In this document: positions 47,904-57,546 of the stretch, in pieces | Numbering within the stretch: position 1 is the first letter of the stretch | Layout: every line of letters starts with the position of its first letter | DNA from: Rickettsia rickettsii | GTDB taxonomy: Bacteria > Pseudomonadota > Alphaproteobacteria > Rickettsiales > Rickettsiaceae | Reading direction: 5' to 3' | Assembly: GCF_001951015.1 (NCBI RefSeq) | Contig: NZ_CP018914.1 | Coordinates: forward strand, 952,001-1,016,000 | DNA length: 64,000 nt | Notes under the pieces: generated by a model | Databases searched by the model: none | What the model saw: the letters and a program-made list of their open reading frames with translations, nothing else | What the model was told of the DNA's origin: nothing | Translations under genes and position numbers: made by a program

Positions 47904-49634
47904 ATGGATATCAAACTTTTATATAGACTAGCTAAATATCTAAGGTTCTATAAAAAAGATTTGATCATCGTTATGATCTCTTTACTTAGCGTATCAGCTT
48001 CATTATTACTAATCGGTAGTGTTTTTAGAAATTTAGTTGATAAAGGCTTGAGCAAAGACCATATTTTATCGGTTGATAAATCTATATTATATATTTGTTT
48101 ATTAATTATCATCTTAAGTATTGCTAGTTTTTTTCGTTCATATTTTATCAATAATGTTGCTGAAAAGGCAGTTAATCAAATAAGAAAAGAAGCTTATAGT
48201 AATTTAATTAATTATGAAATTGAAGAGTTTGAAGAACTAAAAATCGGCGATATAATTTCACGCCTAACAAATGATATAGATCAAATATCTACTCTCATCG
48301 TTAATTTCTTATCTTTTTTTATTCGCAATTCGGTGATGCTAATTGGCGGCATTACATTAATGTTTTTTGAAAGCTTTAAACTCGCTTCTATAGTAATTAT
48401 TACCATTCCTATCTTATTAATTCCTTTAATTAAATTCGGCAAGCATGTTAAGGTTTTATCTAAAAAAGCTCTAGAATCTAAGTCACTTTTAGCATCGGAT
48501 ATTGATGAAACTTTTAATAATATTAGAGCTATTTATGCTTTTAACCATCAAATAAACAAAATTGCCGATTTTGACACTAAATTACAAAACTATTTAATAT
48601 ACTGCAAAACCCGTTTAAAAATTCGTGCTTTATTCTTTGCGATTTCAATAGCCGTTATATTTCTTGCGATTACTTTAGTCGTTTGGATCGGAGCTTCAGA
48701 TATAGTGAAAGGTCATTTATCTGCGGGACAAATTATCTCGTTTATTTATTATGCGATTATCGCCGGAGTTAGCTGTGGCGGTATTTTTGAGCTACTAAGC
48801 GAAATGCATTTACCTGTTACAGCCCTTGAGAGAATAATTACAATTATAGATAAGACACCTATAGCATATAATAATTATTTAGAATTAAATAATTCCGATC
48901 CAATCTCGATAGAATTCAAAAATGTTGATTTTACCTATCATTCAAGACCTAATTTAAGGATTATTAATAATATGTCTTTGAAGATAAATGCCAATAAGTT
49001 TCTTGGTATTGTAGGTAGATCAGGTTCAGGCAAAAGTACTGTGATGCAGTTACTGCTGCGTTTTTACCGGCAAGAAAACGGCACTATCCTTATTAACAAT
49101 CAAGATATCACTCTTTTAAATCCTGCTGAAATTCGTAAGTTAATTGCCTATGTTCCTCAAGAGGCTAGCATTTTTTCCGGCACTATAAAATCAAATATTA
49201 TATTTGGTAATAATGAAGCAAGCGACGACGAAATAAATGAGATAATAAAAATTACAGGAATAGAAGAATTTGCTGCTAAACTTCATGACGGTATAAATGC
49301 TAAAATCGGTGAAAGAGGGGTTAGATTATCAGGAGGACAGAAACAAAGAATAGCTATTGCTAGAGCATTACTACGCATGCCGCAAATTTTGCTTCTTGAT
49401 GAGGCAATGAGTGCTTTAGATACGATGAGTGAACAGAAATTACTAGAGTCTATAAAAAAAATAATGAGAGGGAACATTATTATATCAATTGCCCATCGCA
49501 TTAGTAGTATAGAATCAGCTGATTATATTTTAGTCATAGATAAAGGAGAAGTAGTCGCTGAAGGATCACATAATGATTTATCTAAAAACTCAGAAATTTA
49601 TCGAAATATTTGCAGAGAGCAGTTAACAATATAA
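47904..49634 (+). CDS. msbA: ABC exporter, MsbA-like lipid A/multidrug type
   Basis: Half-transporter with an N-terminal membrane domain (about residues 1-310, six helices; phrases such as IVMISLLSVSASLLLIGS and MLIGGITLMFFESF) fused to an ATPase domain. Walker A LGIVGRSGSGKSTVMQLLLR, Q-loop AYVPQEASIFSGT, signature VRLSGGQKQRIAIARAL, Walker B ILLLDEAMSALD, switch His in SIAHRISSIE. Length 576 is normal for MsbA-type flippases. Substrate assignment (lipid A core or drugs) is by family similarity only. Confidence 0.88.
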   Translation: MDIKLLYRLAKYLRFYKKDLIIVMISLLSVSASLLLIGSVFRNLVDKGLSKDHILSVDKSILYICLLIIILSIASFFRSYFINNVAEKAVNQIRKEAYSNLINYEIEEFEELKIGDIISRLTNDIDQISTLIVNFLSFFIRNSVMLIGGITLMFFESFKLASIVIITIPILLIPLIKFGKHVKVLSKKALESKSLLASDIDETFNNIRAIYAFNHQINKIADFDTKLQNYLIYCKTRLKIRALFFAISIAVIFLAITLVVWIGASDIVKGHLSAGQIISFIYYAIIAGVSCGGIFELLSEMHLPVTALERIITIIDKTPIAYNNYLELNNSDPISIEFKNVDFTYHSRPNLRIINNMSLKINANKFLGIVGRSGSGKSTVMQLLLRFYRQENGTILINNQDITLLNPAEIRKLIAYVPQEASIFSGTIKSNIIFGNNEASDDEINEIIKITGIEEFAAKLHDGINAKIGERGVRLSGGQKQRIAIARALLRMPQILLLDEAMSALDTMSEQKLLESIKKIMRGNIIISIAHRISSIESADYILVIDKGEVVAEGSHNDLSKNSEIYRNICREQLTI

Positions 49635-49639
49635 AGGGG

Positions 49640-49805
49640 TATGTCATTCCTGCGAAAGCAGGAATCCAGTCAACCTTAATGTCATACCACGACTTGAGCG
49701 TGGTATCTTAGGGCATAATCTGTGACACAAGCTCCCATGGTCAAGCCACGATATGAGACTGAACGCTTTTTACTAGATTCCCGCTTTCGCGGGAATGACA
49801 ATAAA
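49640..49805. repeat. Composite palindromic repeat after the ABC exporter
   Basis: Outer ATGTCATTCCTGCGAAAGCA (49639-49658) with TTCCCGCTTTCGCGGGAATG (49779-49798) enclosing GTCATACCACGACTTGAGCG then TGGTATC, and ATGGTCAAGCCACGATATGA: one repeat family placed inside another, as at 37045. Confidence 0.8.
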
Positions 49806-49936
49806 GTATATAATTGATATATTTATTACAATAAAAGTTCCTTAGTATAAAAAATTTAAATGTTTAATATAATTTAGCTTGAAAGCTGCCGTAGCTTTGT
49901 TATAATCGTAATTACAAAACAAAAAAGGTTTACAAA

Positions 49937-50185
49937 ATGAAAAATTTATTAAAGATTTTATTAATTCTAACTTTCGCGAGCTCAGTATTTGCTTCATCAA
50001 TGCAAATGCCTGCCCCAACTTCAGTTACAACAACCCAAATACAAGCTATGAGTACTGACGATCAACAAGCTTGGGTTGCTAGTTTAACAGCAGATCAGTA
50101 TAATATGTTAAGTCCTGATGTTCAAAAGTGGGTAATGGAGAATACTACCGATACTCAAAAACAAGCTTTAGGAATTAATCAGTAA
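49937..50185 (+). CDS. Small secreted protein with degenerate internal repeats
   Basis: An 82-residue protein. Residues 1-19 are a clear signal peptide ending AS-SVFASS (LLKILLILTFASSVFA). The mature part repeats a short helical pattern: STDDQQAWVASLT, ADQYNMLSPDVQKWVMENT, TDTQKQALGIN (Asp/Gln, Trp-Val, Leu positions recur). A good AAAGG ribosome binding site lies upstream. Probably periplasmic or exported. I do not recognise the family; function unknown. Confidence 0.75.
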   Translation: MKNLLKILLILTFASSVFASSMQMPAPTSVTTTQIQAMSTDDQQAWVASLTADQYNMLSPDVQKWVMENTTDTQKQALGINQ

Positions 50186-50212
50186 TATTTTAATTAATTT
50201 TTAAAATTGATA

Positions 50213-50375
50213 GGGGACTGGGAACAAAATAATTTTAATTGATAATTAAAAAGAATTTTTAGCGAAAATTAATAAGAGTTTTGAAGGAATAGTTAATCTT
50301 ATTTTAAAAAAGCCTTATAATTTGCAGTAAAAATAAATTTAATTAGCTTTAAAATTTATTTTGTTAATAGTCCCA
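50213..50375. mobile_element. Inverted-repeat element, copy with GGGACT ends
   Basis: Left end GGGACTGGGAACAAAATAA and right end TTATTTTGTTAATAGTCCC are imperfect inverted repeats. The interior has TTTTTAGCGAAAATTAATAA and GAGTTTTGAAGGAATAGTTA, shared with the elements at 14063 and 54113. No coding capacity. Confidence 0.65.
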
Positions 50376-50847
50376 CATCTTAGAAATCATTATTATTAAC
50401 ATATATTACTAAAAGTTTCTGCTTGCACTTCCTTTCAGTCTTCCTGTTATCGTATCATGTATATACTCCTGATAAATAAAAATTGCTAGACGAGCATAAT
50501 TATTCATTTATTCTTTCTTTAGTAAAACAATACACTAATTATTGTAAGCTATAAGAATATAGAAAGCTAACTTGTTGTGTGGCTTTGCTGCCATTCCTGC
50601 GTCCTTATTTATGTCATTCCCGCAAAAATGTTGTTGCGTGGATCGGTTTTTCCATCATTGCGAGAAAATTTACAATGGGAAGAATTCCTGAGATTGCCAT
50701 GCTCACTAACGTTCGCTCGCAATGACGACTTGGTATCTATGCAACAATGCCTCGCAGGGATGACATCGCGCAAGGCTTTCGGCTTCAATAATACTTTGCT
50801 AAAATAACCTCAAACTAACAATTAATTATTACCGTAATCATCATGGA
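50376..50847. repeat. Gene-poor stretch with repeat block
   Basis: 50376-50570 has nothing recognisable. 50572-50770 is a block of CATTCCTGC, GTTGCGTGGATCGG, CATTGCGAGAAAATTTAC, CTCGCAATGACGA and ATGCAACAATGCC units, partly inverted to each other. The block appears to have displaced the 5' end of the following MFS gene. Confidence 0.7.
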
Positions 50848-51990
50848 ATACTCGCTGGAGCGGAAATAGATTTATTAATTCCAAGTCTTCCTGAAATACA
50901 AGATACATTCAACCTTTCAACTTTTATGACAGAGTTACTACTTGGTGTTAATCTAACTGCTTATTGTATTACTTCGCTTATAGTCGGTAATTTAGGAGAT
51001 AGGTACGGACGCAGACCGATTATTATACTCGGTTTACTGATTTTTAATCTTGGTATTTTATTTTGTATATTTGCAAATAATTGTGCAGCGATATTATTTG
51101 GAAGATTTTTGCAAGGATGCGGGATATCATCGGTTGCAGTACTAGTATATATTGTTCTTGCCGATATTTATTCGGTACAAGAACAGCAAAGATTCATGGG
51201 CATTTTAAACGGCACTATTGCCCTTTCTATGGCAATAGCACCAGTTGTAGGTAGCTATGTCAATTTATTTTGGGGCTGGCGTGGCAATTTTGTTTTGTTG
51301 CTTATAGTAGGTTTGATCAGCCTAATTCTTGGTATATTATTTATGCCAAAAAGAGAAGTTAATAAAAAAATACGTACTTCTTTAAAAGAATATATACCTA
51401 TCTTCAAATCGCCAAAAGCTATATATTATATACTTACAATGATATTTCTTGCACAAGGATATTGGATATTTATTGGGATTGCTCCTATTTTATATATGCA
51501 AGATTTAGGTGTAACTTTAGAATATTTCGGATTTTATCAAGGAGCAATGGCAGCTCTATTCTCAATTATGAGCTTTTCAAGCAGTTATTGCTTTAAAAAA
51601 TTCGGTATTAAAAATTGCTTATATTTTGGAGTTATATTTATAATACTATTCCTACTAGGCAATAGCATATTAGTTGTATATAATATTAATAATCCTTTAA
51701 CCATAACAATAGTTACTTTATTATTATCTCTTGGCGTGATATATCCGATTAACATATTATGGCCATTGCTTTTAGAAGCTATTCCGGACGGTGAAGCTCG
51801 TATGACGGCTATTTTCACTGTGGCTAGATTGATTTTAACGGCATTTGGGCTGCAATTAGTAGGATTTTTATATAACGGTACTTTTACTCCTCTTGGCATT
51901 ACTATATCCAGTGTTACACTATTTGGGTTAGTAACATTACCTAAATTATTTAAGTATGCTAAAGTCTTTGAGATTTCTAGTAACGTGTAG
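50848..51990 (+). pseudogene. Bcr/CflA-type MFS drug transporter, 5' end damaged
   Basis: The first helix region is split: IIMG-like codons in one frame up to 50846, then, after loss of one G, ILAGAEIDLLIPSLPEIQDT in the next, leading into the long frame. From ATG 50926 the frame is open (354 codons): TELLLGVNLTAYCITSLIVG, NLGDRYGRRPIIILGLL (MFS loop 2-3 motif), RFLQGCGISSVAVL, and the VPVVGSYVNLFWGWRGNFVL-like helix 5 (here APVVGSYVNLFWGWRGNF). The normal start is missing, so the product lacks helix 1 if made from 50926. Could still be partly expressed; more likely in early decay. Confidence 0.7.
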
Positions 51991-52007
51991 ATGTCTTTAT
52001 GTCATCA

Positions 52008-52115
52008 ATTGTGTCGTCATTGCGAGGAAAAACTGTAAGTGTTGACGAAACAATCTCAGGCATTTGTTATTATTTCATAAGATTGCCACACAGCCTACGG
52101 CTGTTCACAATGACA
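52008..52115. repeat. CATTGCGAGG-type repeat before lolC
   Basis: GTCGTCATTGCGAGGAAAA, then GTTGACGAAACAATCTCAGG, then AAGATTGCCACACAGCC and CTGTTCACAATGACA. It produces misleading codons upstream of lolC. Confidence 0.85.
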
Positions 52116-52171
52116 AAAAAGCTAATTCACACAGGAATAACCTAGAAACGGATGTAAGAAAAAATAAACAA

Positions 52172-53419
52172 ATGATCAATAACAATTTTATCTTCAAGAT
52201 AGCTTTCAGATATTTTAGAGCTAAGAAAAACGAAAAGTTTGTTTCTATTATTTCTGCCTTTTCTTTAGTGGGCGTCATGATCGGCGTTGCAGCATTGATA
52301 GTAGTCATGTCCGTTATGAACGGTTTTCATATAGAGCTTACTAAAAATATTATCGGCTTAAATGGGGATATAGTGATAAATCGGCAAGGTGGTAGTATTG
52401 ATAACTATGAAGAGATTAAAGCCAAACTCCTAAAACAAGATTATATAAAACATGTAACATTCATTGCGCACGGTCAAGCTTTGGCTCTTGGTAAAAGTAA
52501 TAATAGCGGTGTGCTTGTTAAAGGTATGAAATTAAAGGATCTAAGTGTAAGAAATGAAATTTTTAAAAATGTAAATTTTGGTAGTTTTGATAATTTTCAC
52601 GGCAAAAACGTAATAGCACTCGGAGAACAATTAGCAAGCAATTTAGGCGTAACCGTTGGGGATAAGATTAGATTAATTTCACCGAATTCAGTTTCTACCA
52701 CCTTTGGCAGTATGCCAAGATCAAAAGAATTTAAAGTTATAGCAATTTTCAATAGCGGTATGTATGATTATGATTTGACAACGATATTAATGCCGCTTAC
52801 CGCAGCACAAAATTTCTTATCTCTCGGCAACGATATTAATTTAATCGAAATTAATAGTCTAGATCCCGATAAAGCTCTCACATATTCACATAAAATACAA
52901 TCACTCTTAGGTCCAACCCTATATGTATTTAATTGGCAAACCTTAAATTCACAATTTTTAAGTGCTCTTGCTGTTGAGCGTACGGCTATGTTTACTATTC
53001 TATCTTTAATTATTACGGTTGCCGCATTTAATATTATTTCAAGCTTATTTATGCTTGTTAAAGATAAAACTTCAGACATTGCAATTCTTAGAACTATGGG
53101 AGCAAGCACTAAGCAAATAATGCTTATTTTTATCTATAATGGAATGTTTATAGGATTACTTGGCACAACACTAGGTGTAATCCTTGGTGTTACCTTTTCT
53201 TATAATATTCAAACTATCAAGAATTATTTGGAGCGTATAACCGGTACTAAAATTTTCGAGGCAGCTATTTATTTTCTTTATAGTTTACCTTCAAAAGTAA
53301 GAGCTGAGGATATTATTTTAATTACCTCTTTATCTATAATATTGTGTTTTCTTGCGACAATTTATCCTTCTTATAGAGCCTCAAAATTAAATCCCGTGGA
53401 TGCCCTAAGATATGAATAA
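52172..53419 (+). CDS. lolC: Lipoprotein-releasing permease LolC/LolE
   Basis: Inner-membrane component of the Lol ABC complex that releases outer-membrane lipoproteins to LolA. The start chosen is ATG 52172 (MINNNFIFKIAFRYFRAKKN); 36 upstream codons come from repeat DNA. FIFKIAFRYFRAKKNEKFVS is the family start. Helix 1 is VGVMIGVAALIVVMSVMNGF. The periplasmic MacB-like domain is about residues 50-235. Three C-terminal FtsX helices follow, the first ILSLIITVAAFNIISSLFML and the last ending YPSYRASKLNPVDALRYE. 415 residues. Overlaps lolD by 8 bases. Confidence 0.94.
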   Translation: MINNNFIFKIAFRYFRAKKNEKFVSIISAFSLVGVMIGVAALIVVMSVMNGFHIELTKNIIGLNGDIVINRQGGSIDNYEEIKAKLLKQDYIKHVTFIAHGQALALGKSNNSGVLVKGMKLKDLSVRNEIFKNVNFGSFDNFHGKNVIALGEQLASNLGVTVGDKIRLISPNSVSTTFGSMPRSKEFKVIAIFNSGMYDYDLTTILMPLTAAQNFLSLGNDINLIEINSLDPDKALTYSHKIQSLLGPTLYVFNWQTLNSQFLSALAVERTAMFTILSLIITVAAFNIISSLFMLVKDKTSDIAILRTMGASTKQIMLIFIYNGMFIGLLGTTLGVILGVTFSYNIQTIKNYLERITGTKIFEAAIYFLYSLPSKVRAEDIILITSLSIILCFLATIYPSYRASKLNPVDALRYE

Positions 53420-54077
53420 TACAGTCCTCATTTTAAAAAATATCTCAAAACATTACAGCCAAGGCAAAACTATTGTTAGAGTACTAGATGATCTTAATCT
53501 AACGGTTAATGAAGGTGAATTAATCGCTATAATAGGTTCTTCAGGTAGCGGCAAATCAACTTTACTACATATTGCCGGCTTGCTTGATAAACCTACAAAA
53601 GGTCAAGTCATCATACCAAATAGCAAGTATCAAAAATATCATCTAATTCGTCTTCATTATTTAGGTTTTATCTATCAACAACATCACTTACTTAAAGATT
53701 TTACCGCTCTTGAAAATGTTATTATGCCAAGGCTTATTAGTGGTCTTGATCAAAAAGAAGCAATAGAAGATGCAACAAAGATATTAGATGATTTAGGGCT
53801 TGGGAAAAAACTCTATAATATGCCTGGAGAATTATCGGGAGGAGAACAACAACGGGTCGCTATAGCTCGGAGCTTAATTAATAAGCCGAAAATTATTTTA
53901 GCAGATGAACCGACAGGTAATTTAGATCCCAAAACTACAAATGAAGTATTTAATTTATTTTTAAAAGTAGCAAAAGAACAAAATACCGCAATTATTATGG
54001 TAACACATAACCATGCATTAGCACATAAAATGGATAAATTATATAAGCTAAAGCACAGATTATTAAATATAGCTTGA
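53412..54077 (+). CDS. lolD: Lipoprotein-releasing ATPase LolD
   Basis: ATPase of the Lol complex. Walker A IAIIGSSGSGKSTLLHIAGL, Q-loop IYQQHHLL, signature GELSGGEQQRVAIARSL, Walker B IILADEPTGNLD, switch His MVTHNHALA. 221 residues, normal. Translationally coupled to lolC by an 8-base overlap. Confidence 0.96.
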   Translation: MNNTVLILKNISKHYSQGKTIVRVLDDLNLTVNEGELIAIIGSSGSGKSTLLHIAGLLDKPTKGQVIIPNSKYQKYHLIRLHYLGFIYQQHHLLKDFTALENVIMPRLISGLDQKEAIEDATKILDDLGLGKKLYNMPGELSGGEQQRVAIARSLINKPKIILADEPTGNLDPKTTNEVFNLFLKVAKEQNTAIIMVTHNHALAHKMDKLYKLKHRLLNIA

Positions 54078-54112
54078 TTTAAAGCTCAAAAATTCTAATA
54101 ATTATATGTAGA

Positions 54113-54267
54113 TTCTGTGAAGATTTCTAAAAAGATTTAATTTTGGCTCTTTTTTGCTGCAAATTATAAGATTTTTTTGCAATATGAATAACTATTCCTT
54201 CAAAAACCTTATAATTTTTGCTCAAAAATATCTTAAAATAGCAAATCAATTAGAAATTTTCACAGAA
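54113..54267. mobile_element. Inverted-repeat element, long copy
   Basis: Ends TTCTGTGAAGATTTC and GAAATTTTCACAGAA are inverted. The interior holds CTAAAAAGATTTAATTTTGG, CTCTTTTTTGCTGCAAATTA, then AACTATTCCTTCAAAAACC and AGCAAATCAATTAG. Left and right parts match the short copy at 40253; the centre matches (inverted) the core at 14063 and 50213. Lies between lolD and the protease gene. Confidence 0.7.
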
Positions 54268-54295
54268 CCCAACATTCTTTTAATAAAGGTTAGTA

Positions 54296-56197
54296 ATGGC
54301 TGCGCCTATTATATTTACTCTGTTACTTGGAGATGAAGATCGGATATTAGAGAAAATAAACAAGCAGGAAACTCAAAATAAACTGCCTATTATCCGGCTA
54401 GAAGTTAATAAAGCATCACATATACCCGATAAAGAACGTATTTTTTCGGAGATCTTACAAGAATCCCACAAAAAGGGCAAAACACCGATTTTTAATATTC
54501 AACTTAATAACAATAATATACAACCCATTTTTAAGGTACAAGATTTAATTAATTTACAAAATTTAAATATAAAAACTACTATTACTTTTGATCAATATAA
54601 TTCATTACCCCAAAATTCTGCACTAGAAGCTTATTGGAAGCAAATTATGAAAAAAGTTGATCATGTTTTTTTTACAAATGAAGCAGATCAAAATTTATCT
54701 ATAGCCGATGGTATAGTACCAAAAGATAAAGCCACTACAATTACGGATATAAATTTAGTAACATCTGTTTTTAATAATCTTGTATCTGATCGTAAAATTG
54801 ATCAATTACTTTCCGGTACAATACCTGATAAAGAAAAGCTAGATAAAATAATAAAAAACGCTAAAAATCAAGGCGGTAGAGTGATTATAGAAACTTGGCC
54901 TCTTTCTGCAGACGAAGCAACAAATCTTATCACTGCTAAATTCGGTATTACCTCTGAAGATCAAATTTACGGATTGAAACTCGAAATTAATGAAATCTTA
55001 AAAGATGCAAATAATGCTGCTGAAAACTTAAAAAAATATGTATCACAAATATCTAGGCAATTTCAAAAAGATTTAGGTAAAACTGATGTAAATCCTATTG
55101 ACTTTAATTTTATTAATACAAAGAAAGTTATGAATGATAGACCTAAGGATATACAAGTAGAACAAACAATATCATATGAACCTCCAAAAGCAAACCAACC
55201 ACAACCGCAAGGTTTTTTTAAAAGAATTTTTAACTATTTTAAAGATATAATAACTAGTTTTAAAGAAGCAATATTCGGCAAAAAAGAAGAACCTAAAACT
55301 CACGAATCAACAACTCCAACCACGGAAGCAAAGCCGACAATAACAGAAGAACCACTAACCACTGTTGCATCTTCTATAAATCCACCGCAACAACAAGCTC
55401 CCGCTAATAATCAAAAACCATGGGAAAAATTAGGAATTCCACAGGAAATGTATAAGGAATCTCTAAAAGCAGAACAACAATTAGCCAAACCAATAATAGA
55501 ACCAAAACAGCAGATACCTGAAAAAAAATCATCACTGGTTATAAATACTGAAGATCAAGTTGGTGTTTATAATACAGGAAATATAAAACAACCTACTTAT
55601 TTATACACTGAAGATGATATCAAAAATATATTGGAAGCAAATATAGATAAGAATATGTTCTCTATATTTCATCATGCCTCTTTAGAAGAGCCGGAAATAC
55701 TAAAAGATACTCTTCGTGTTACAGTAGAGGATTTAATACTAGATAATAAGCCTGCAATTATACCACTAAATACAGGACATAAACATTGGTTACTCTTAAT
55801 GGCTAGTAAAGATGATAAAGGTAATATAAACTTTATGTATAATGATCCCTATGGTGAGCCATTGGAATCTCAACCAAAAGTAACAGAATATATTACCGAA
55901 ATTTATCCCGATGCAAAAATAACAGACCTAAATACCAAGCAACAAGCAAATGTATATGATTGCGGAGTTTTCGTATGCGATAGTGCGATCAAACTCTCTA
56001 AAGGGCAAAAAATTCTAACTACTGAAGAATCTAAAGACCAAGGTATAAATTTAAGGCAAGCTCAAGCTAATACATTATTAATACAGCAACAAGCAATAAC
56101 GATTGGACACGAATCACGCAAGACATCATCGACAAATAACAAATTTCACAATCTTATTAACAGCCGAAAAACAAAAGATACTGAAAGGAGTCGTTGA
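54296..56197 (+). CDS. Ulp1/C48-like cysteine protease, candidate host-directed effector
   Basis: A 633-residue protein. The C-terminal part (about residues 430-600) has the clan CE protease layout: TGHKHWLLLMAS (His497-Trp498), FMYNDPYGEP (Asp517), and TKQQANVYDCGVFVCD with Gln550 six residues before Cys556, exactly the Ulp1 spacing. Such enzymes remove ubiquitin, SUMO or NEDD8, or acetylate hosts. Residues 1-300 are an unknown N-terminal domain with PIIFTLLLGDEDRILEKI; residues about 290-400 are Pro/Gln/Thr-rich and low-complexity with a short hydrophobic/basic QGFFKRIFNYFKDIITSFKE segment. No signal peptide, which fits type IV secretion or no export. ATG with AAAGG upstream. Confidence 0.82.
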   Translation: MAAPIIFTLLLGDEDRILEKINKQETQNKLPIIRLEVNKASHIPDKERIFSEILQESHKKGKTPIFNIQLNNNNIQPIFKVQDLINLQNLNIKTTITFDQYNSLPQNSALEAYWKQIMKKVDHVFFTNEADQNLSIADGIVPKDKATTITDINLVTSVFNNLVSDRKIDQLLSGTIPDKEKLDKIIKNAKNQGGRVIIETWPLSADEATNLITAKFGITSEDQIYGLKLEINEILKDANNAAENLKKYVSQISRQFQKDLGKTDVNPIDFNFINTKKVMNDRPKDIQVEQTISYEPPKANQPQPQGFFKRIFNYFKDIITSFKEAIFGKKEEPKTHESTTPTTEAKPTITEEPLTTVASSINPPQQQAPANNQKPWEKLGIPQEMYKESLKAEQQLAKPIIEPKQQIPEKKSSLVINTEDQVGVYNTGNIKQPTYLYTEDDIKNILEANIDKNMFSIFHHASLEEPEILKDTLRVTVEDLILDNKPAIIPLNTGHKHWLLLMASKDDKGNINFMYNDPYGEPLESQPKVTEYITEIYPDAKITDLNTKQQANVYDCGVFVCDSAIKLSKGQKILTTEESKDQGINLRQAQANTLLIQQQAITIGHESRKTSSTNNKFHNLINSRKTKDTERSR

Positions 56198-56271
56198 TAA
56201 CAAAAAAACATTAGGCAAAATCTATAATTACTAATATAATTATTTATAGTTAATTTATATTTTAACAAAGA

Positions 56272-57546
56272 ATGACTACCATACTTGTGATCGTTATTAT
56301 AATAATGATCGCCTTATCTGCTTTATTTGCCGCTACCGAAACTGCTATTACCGCTTCTTCCCCAGGGAAGATTCATAAGCTTAAAATCGCCGGTAATAAG
56401 CGTGCTAAAACAATTTTAGAGGTTCTTAAGAAAAAAGAAAAGGTCATAGGAACTTTATTAATAGGTAATAGTTTAATCAATACTGTTTGTACCACTATTG
56501 CTACTACTCTCTTTATTAGCTTTCTTGGAGATAATGGACCCATTGTTGCTTCCGGCGTTATGGCTTTTATAATTATTGTTTTTGCCGAAGTAGTACCGAA
56601 AGCAATAGCCGTTGCTAAACCTGAACAATTAGCATTAAAAATGGCTTCAACTATCGTAATATTTTTAAAGCTTTTCAAACCTATTAATATTGCTCTTGAT
56701 TACATTACAAAAATATTTTGCTTCATATTTCGTATTAATTTAAATCCTCAAATATCAGGAACGGAAGAAGTAAGAGGCGTGATTGAGCATTACCATCAAG
56801 AAGGCGGAGTTTATAAATCTGATCGTAATATGCTCGGCGGGATATTAGATATACGTAATATGACGGTATCGGAAATTATGACTCACAGAAGTAGTATTAT
56901 AGCCCTTAATATCGACCTACCTCATGAAGTGATAATTAAAACTTTATTATCGGGTGCTCATACACGTATACCTTTGTGGCAAGATAATAGAGATAATATA
57001 ATAGGGATTCTCAATCTCAAAGATTTGCTTAAAGCATTATACGAAAATAATAATGATGCAAAAAAAGTTGATATTAATAAACTTCTAACTCCACCTTGGT
57101 TTATCCCTGAGAATGCACTTGTAGTAGACCAGCTACATGCATTTAGAGAACGTAATAATCATTTTGCTTGTGTTGTAGATGAGTATGGTACTCTACTAGG
57201 TATTATTACTCTTGAAGATGTTATAGAAGAAATCGTAGGACCCATTACTGATGAACATGATAGACTTAATAATGAAATTATTAAGAAGTCTAATACCGAG
57301 TTCATTATAAAAGGAACTACGACTATTAGAGATATTAACCGAGAACTTGATTGGAATTTATCGGATGAAGATGCAAACACTATAGCAGGATTAATAATCC
57401 ATAAAATTGCTAGAATTCCAAATCAAGGGGAAGTAATTGAAATATTTAATTTAAAGGTAATTATTTTAAAGAAAATTGCCAATAAGATTGATAGCGTAAA
57501 AATTACCGTATTACCTACTACCGAGGCAACAATAAGCAGTGAGTGA
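56272..57546 (+). CDS. CNNM/CorC-type transporter with CBS domains (TlyC-like 'hemolysin' family)
   Basis: A 424-residue membrane protein: DUF21/CNNM domain (about residues 1-180) with four hydrophobic segments and TLLIGNSLINTVCTTIATTL, VIIVFAEVVPKAIAVAKPEQ-like stretch; two CBS domains (about 195-325; TVSEIMTHRSSIIALNID, HFACVVDEYGTLLGIITLED); and a CorC_HlyC domain (about 340-424; NRELDWNLSDEDANTIAGLI). Relatives export Mg2+/Co2+ or cations; some Rickettsia members were named hemolysins. Overlaps the ccmF start by 8 bases. Confidence 0.9.
   Translation: MTTILVIVIIIMIALSALFAATETAITASSPGKIHKLKIAGNKRAKTILEVLKKKEKVIGTLLIGNSLINTVCTTIATTLFISFLGDNGPIVASGVMAFIIIVFAEVVPKAIAVAKPEQLALKMASTIVIFLKLFKPINIALDYITKIFCFIFRINLNPQISGTEEVRGVIEHYHQEGGVYKSDRNMLGGILDIRNMTVSEIMTHRSSIIALNIDLPHEVIIKTLLSGAHTRIPLWQDNRDNIIGILNLKDLLKALYENNNDAKKVDINKLLTPPWFIPENALVVDQLHAFRERNNHFACVVDEYGTLLGIITLEDVIEEIVGPITDEHDRLNNEIIKKSNTEFIIKGTTTIRDINRELDWNLSDEDANTIAGLIIHKIARIPNQGEVIEIFNLKVIILKKIANKIDSVKITVLPTTEATISSE

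Noticed and set aside
50577-50807. 76-codon frame at 50577
   Set aside because: Composed of repeat units translated through; no independent support.
54154-54336. 60-codon frame before the protease gene
   Set aside because: Encoded by the inverted-repeat element at 54113-54267; not a gene.
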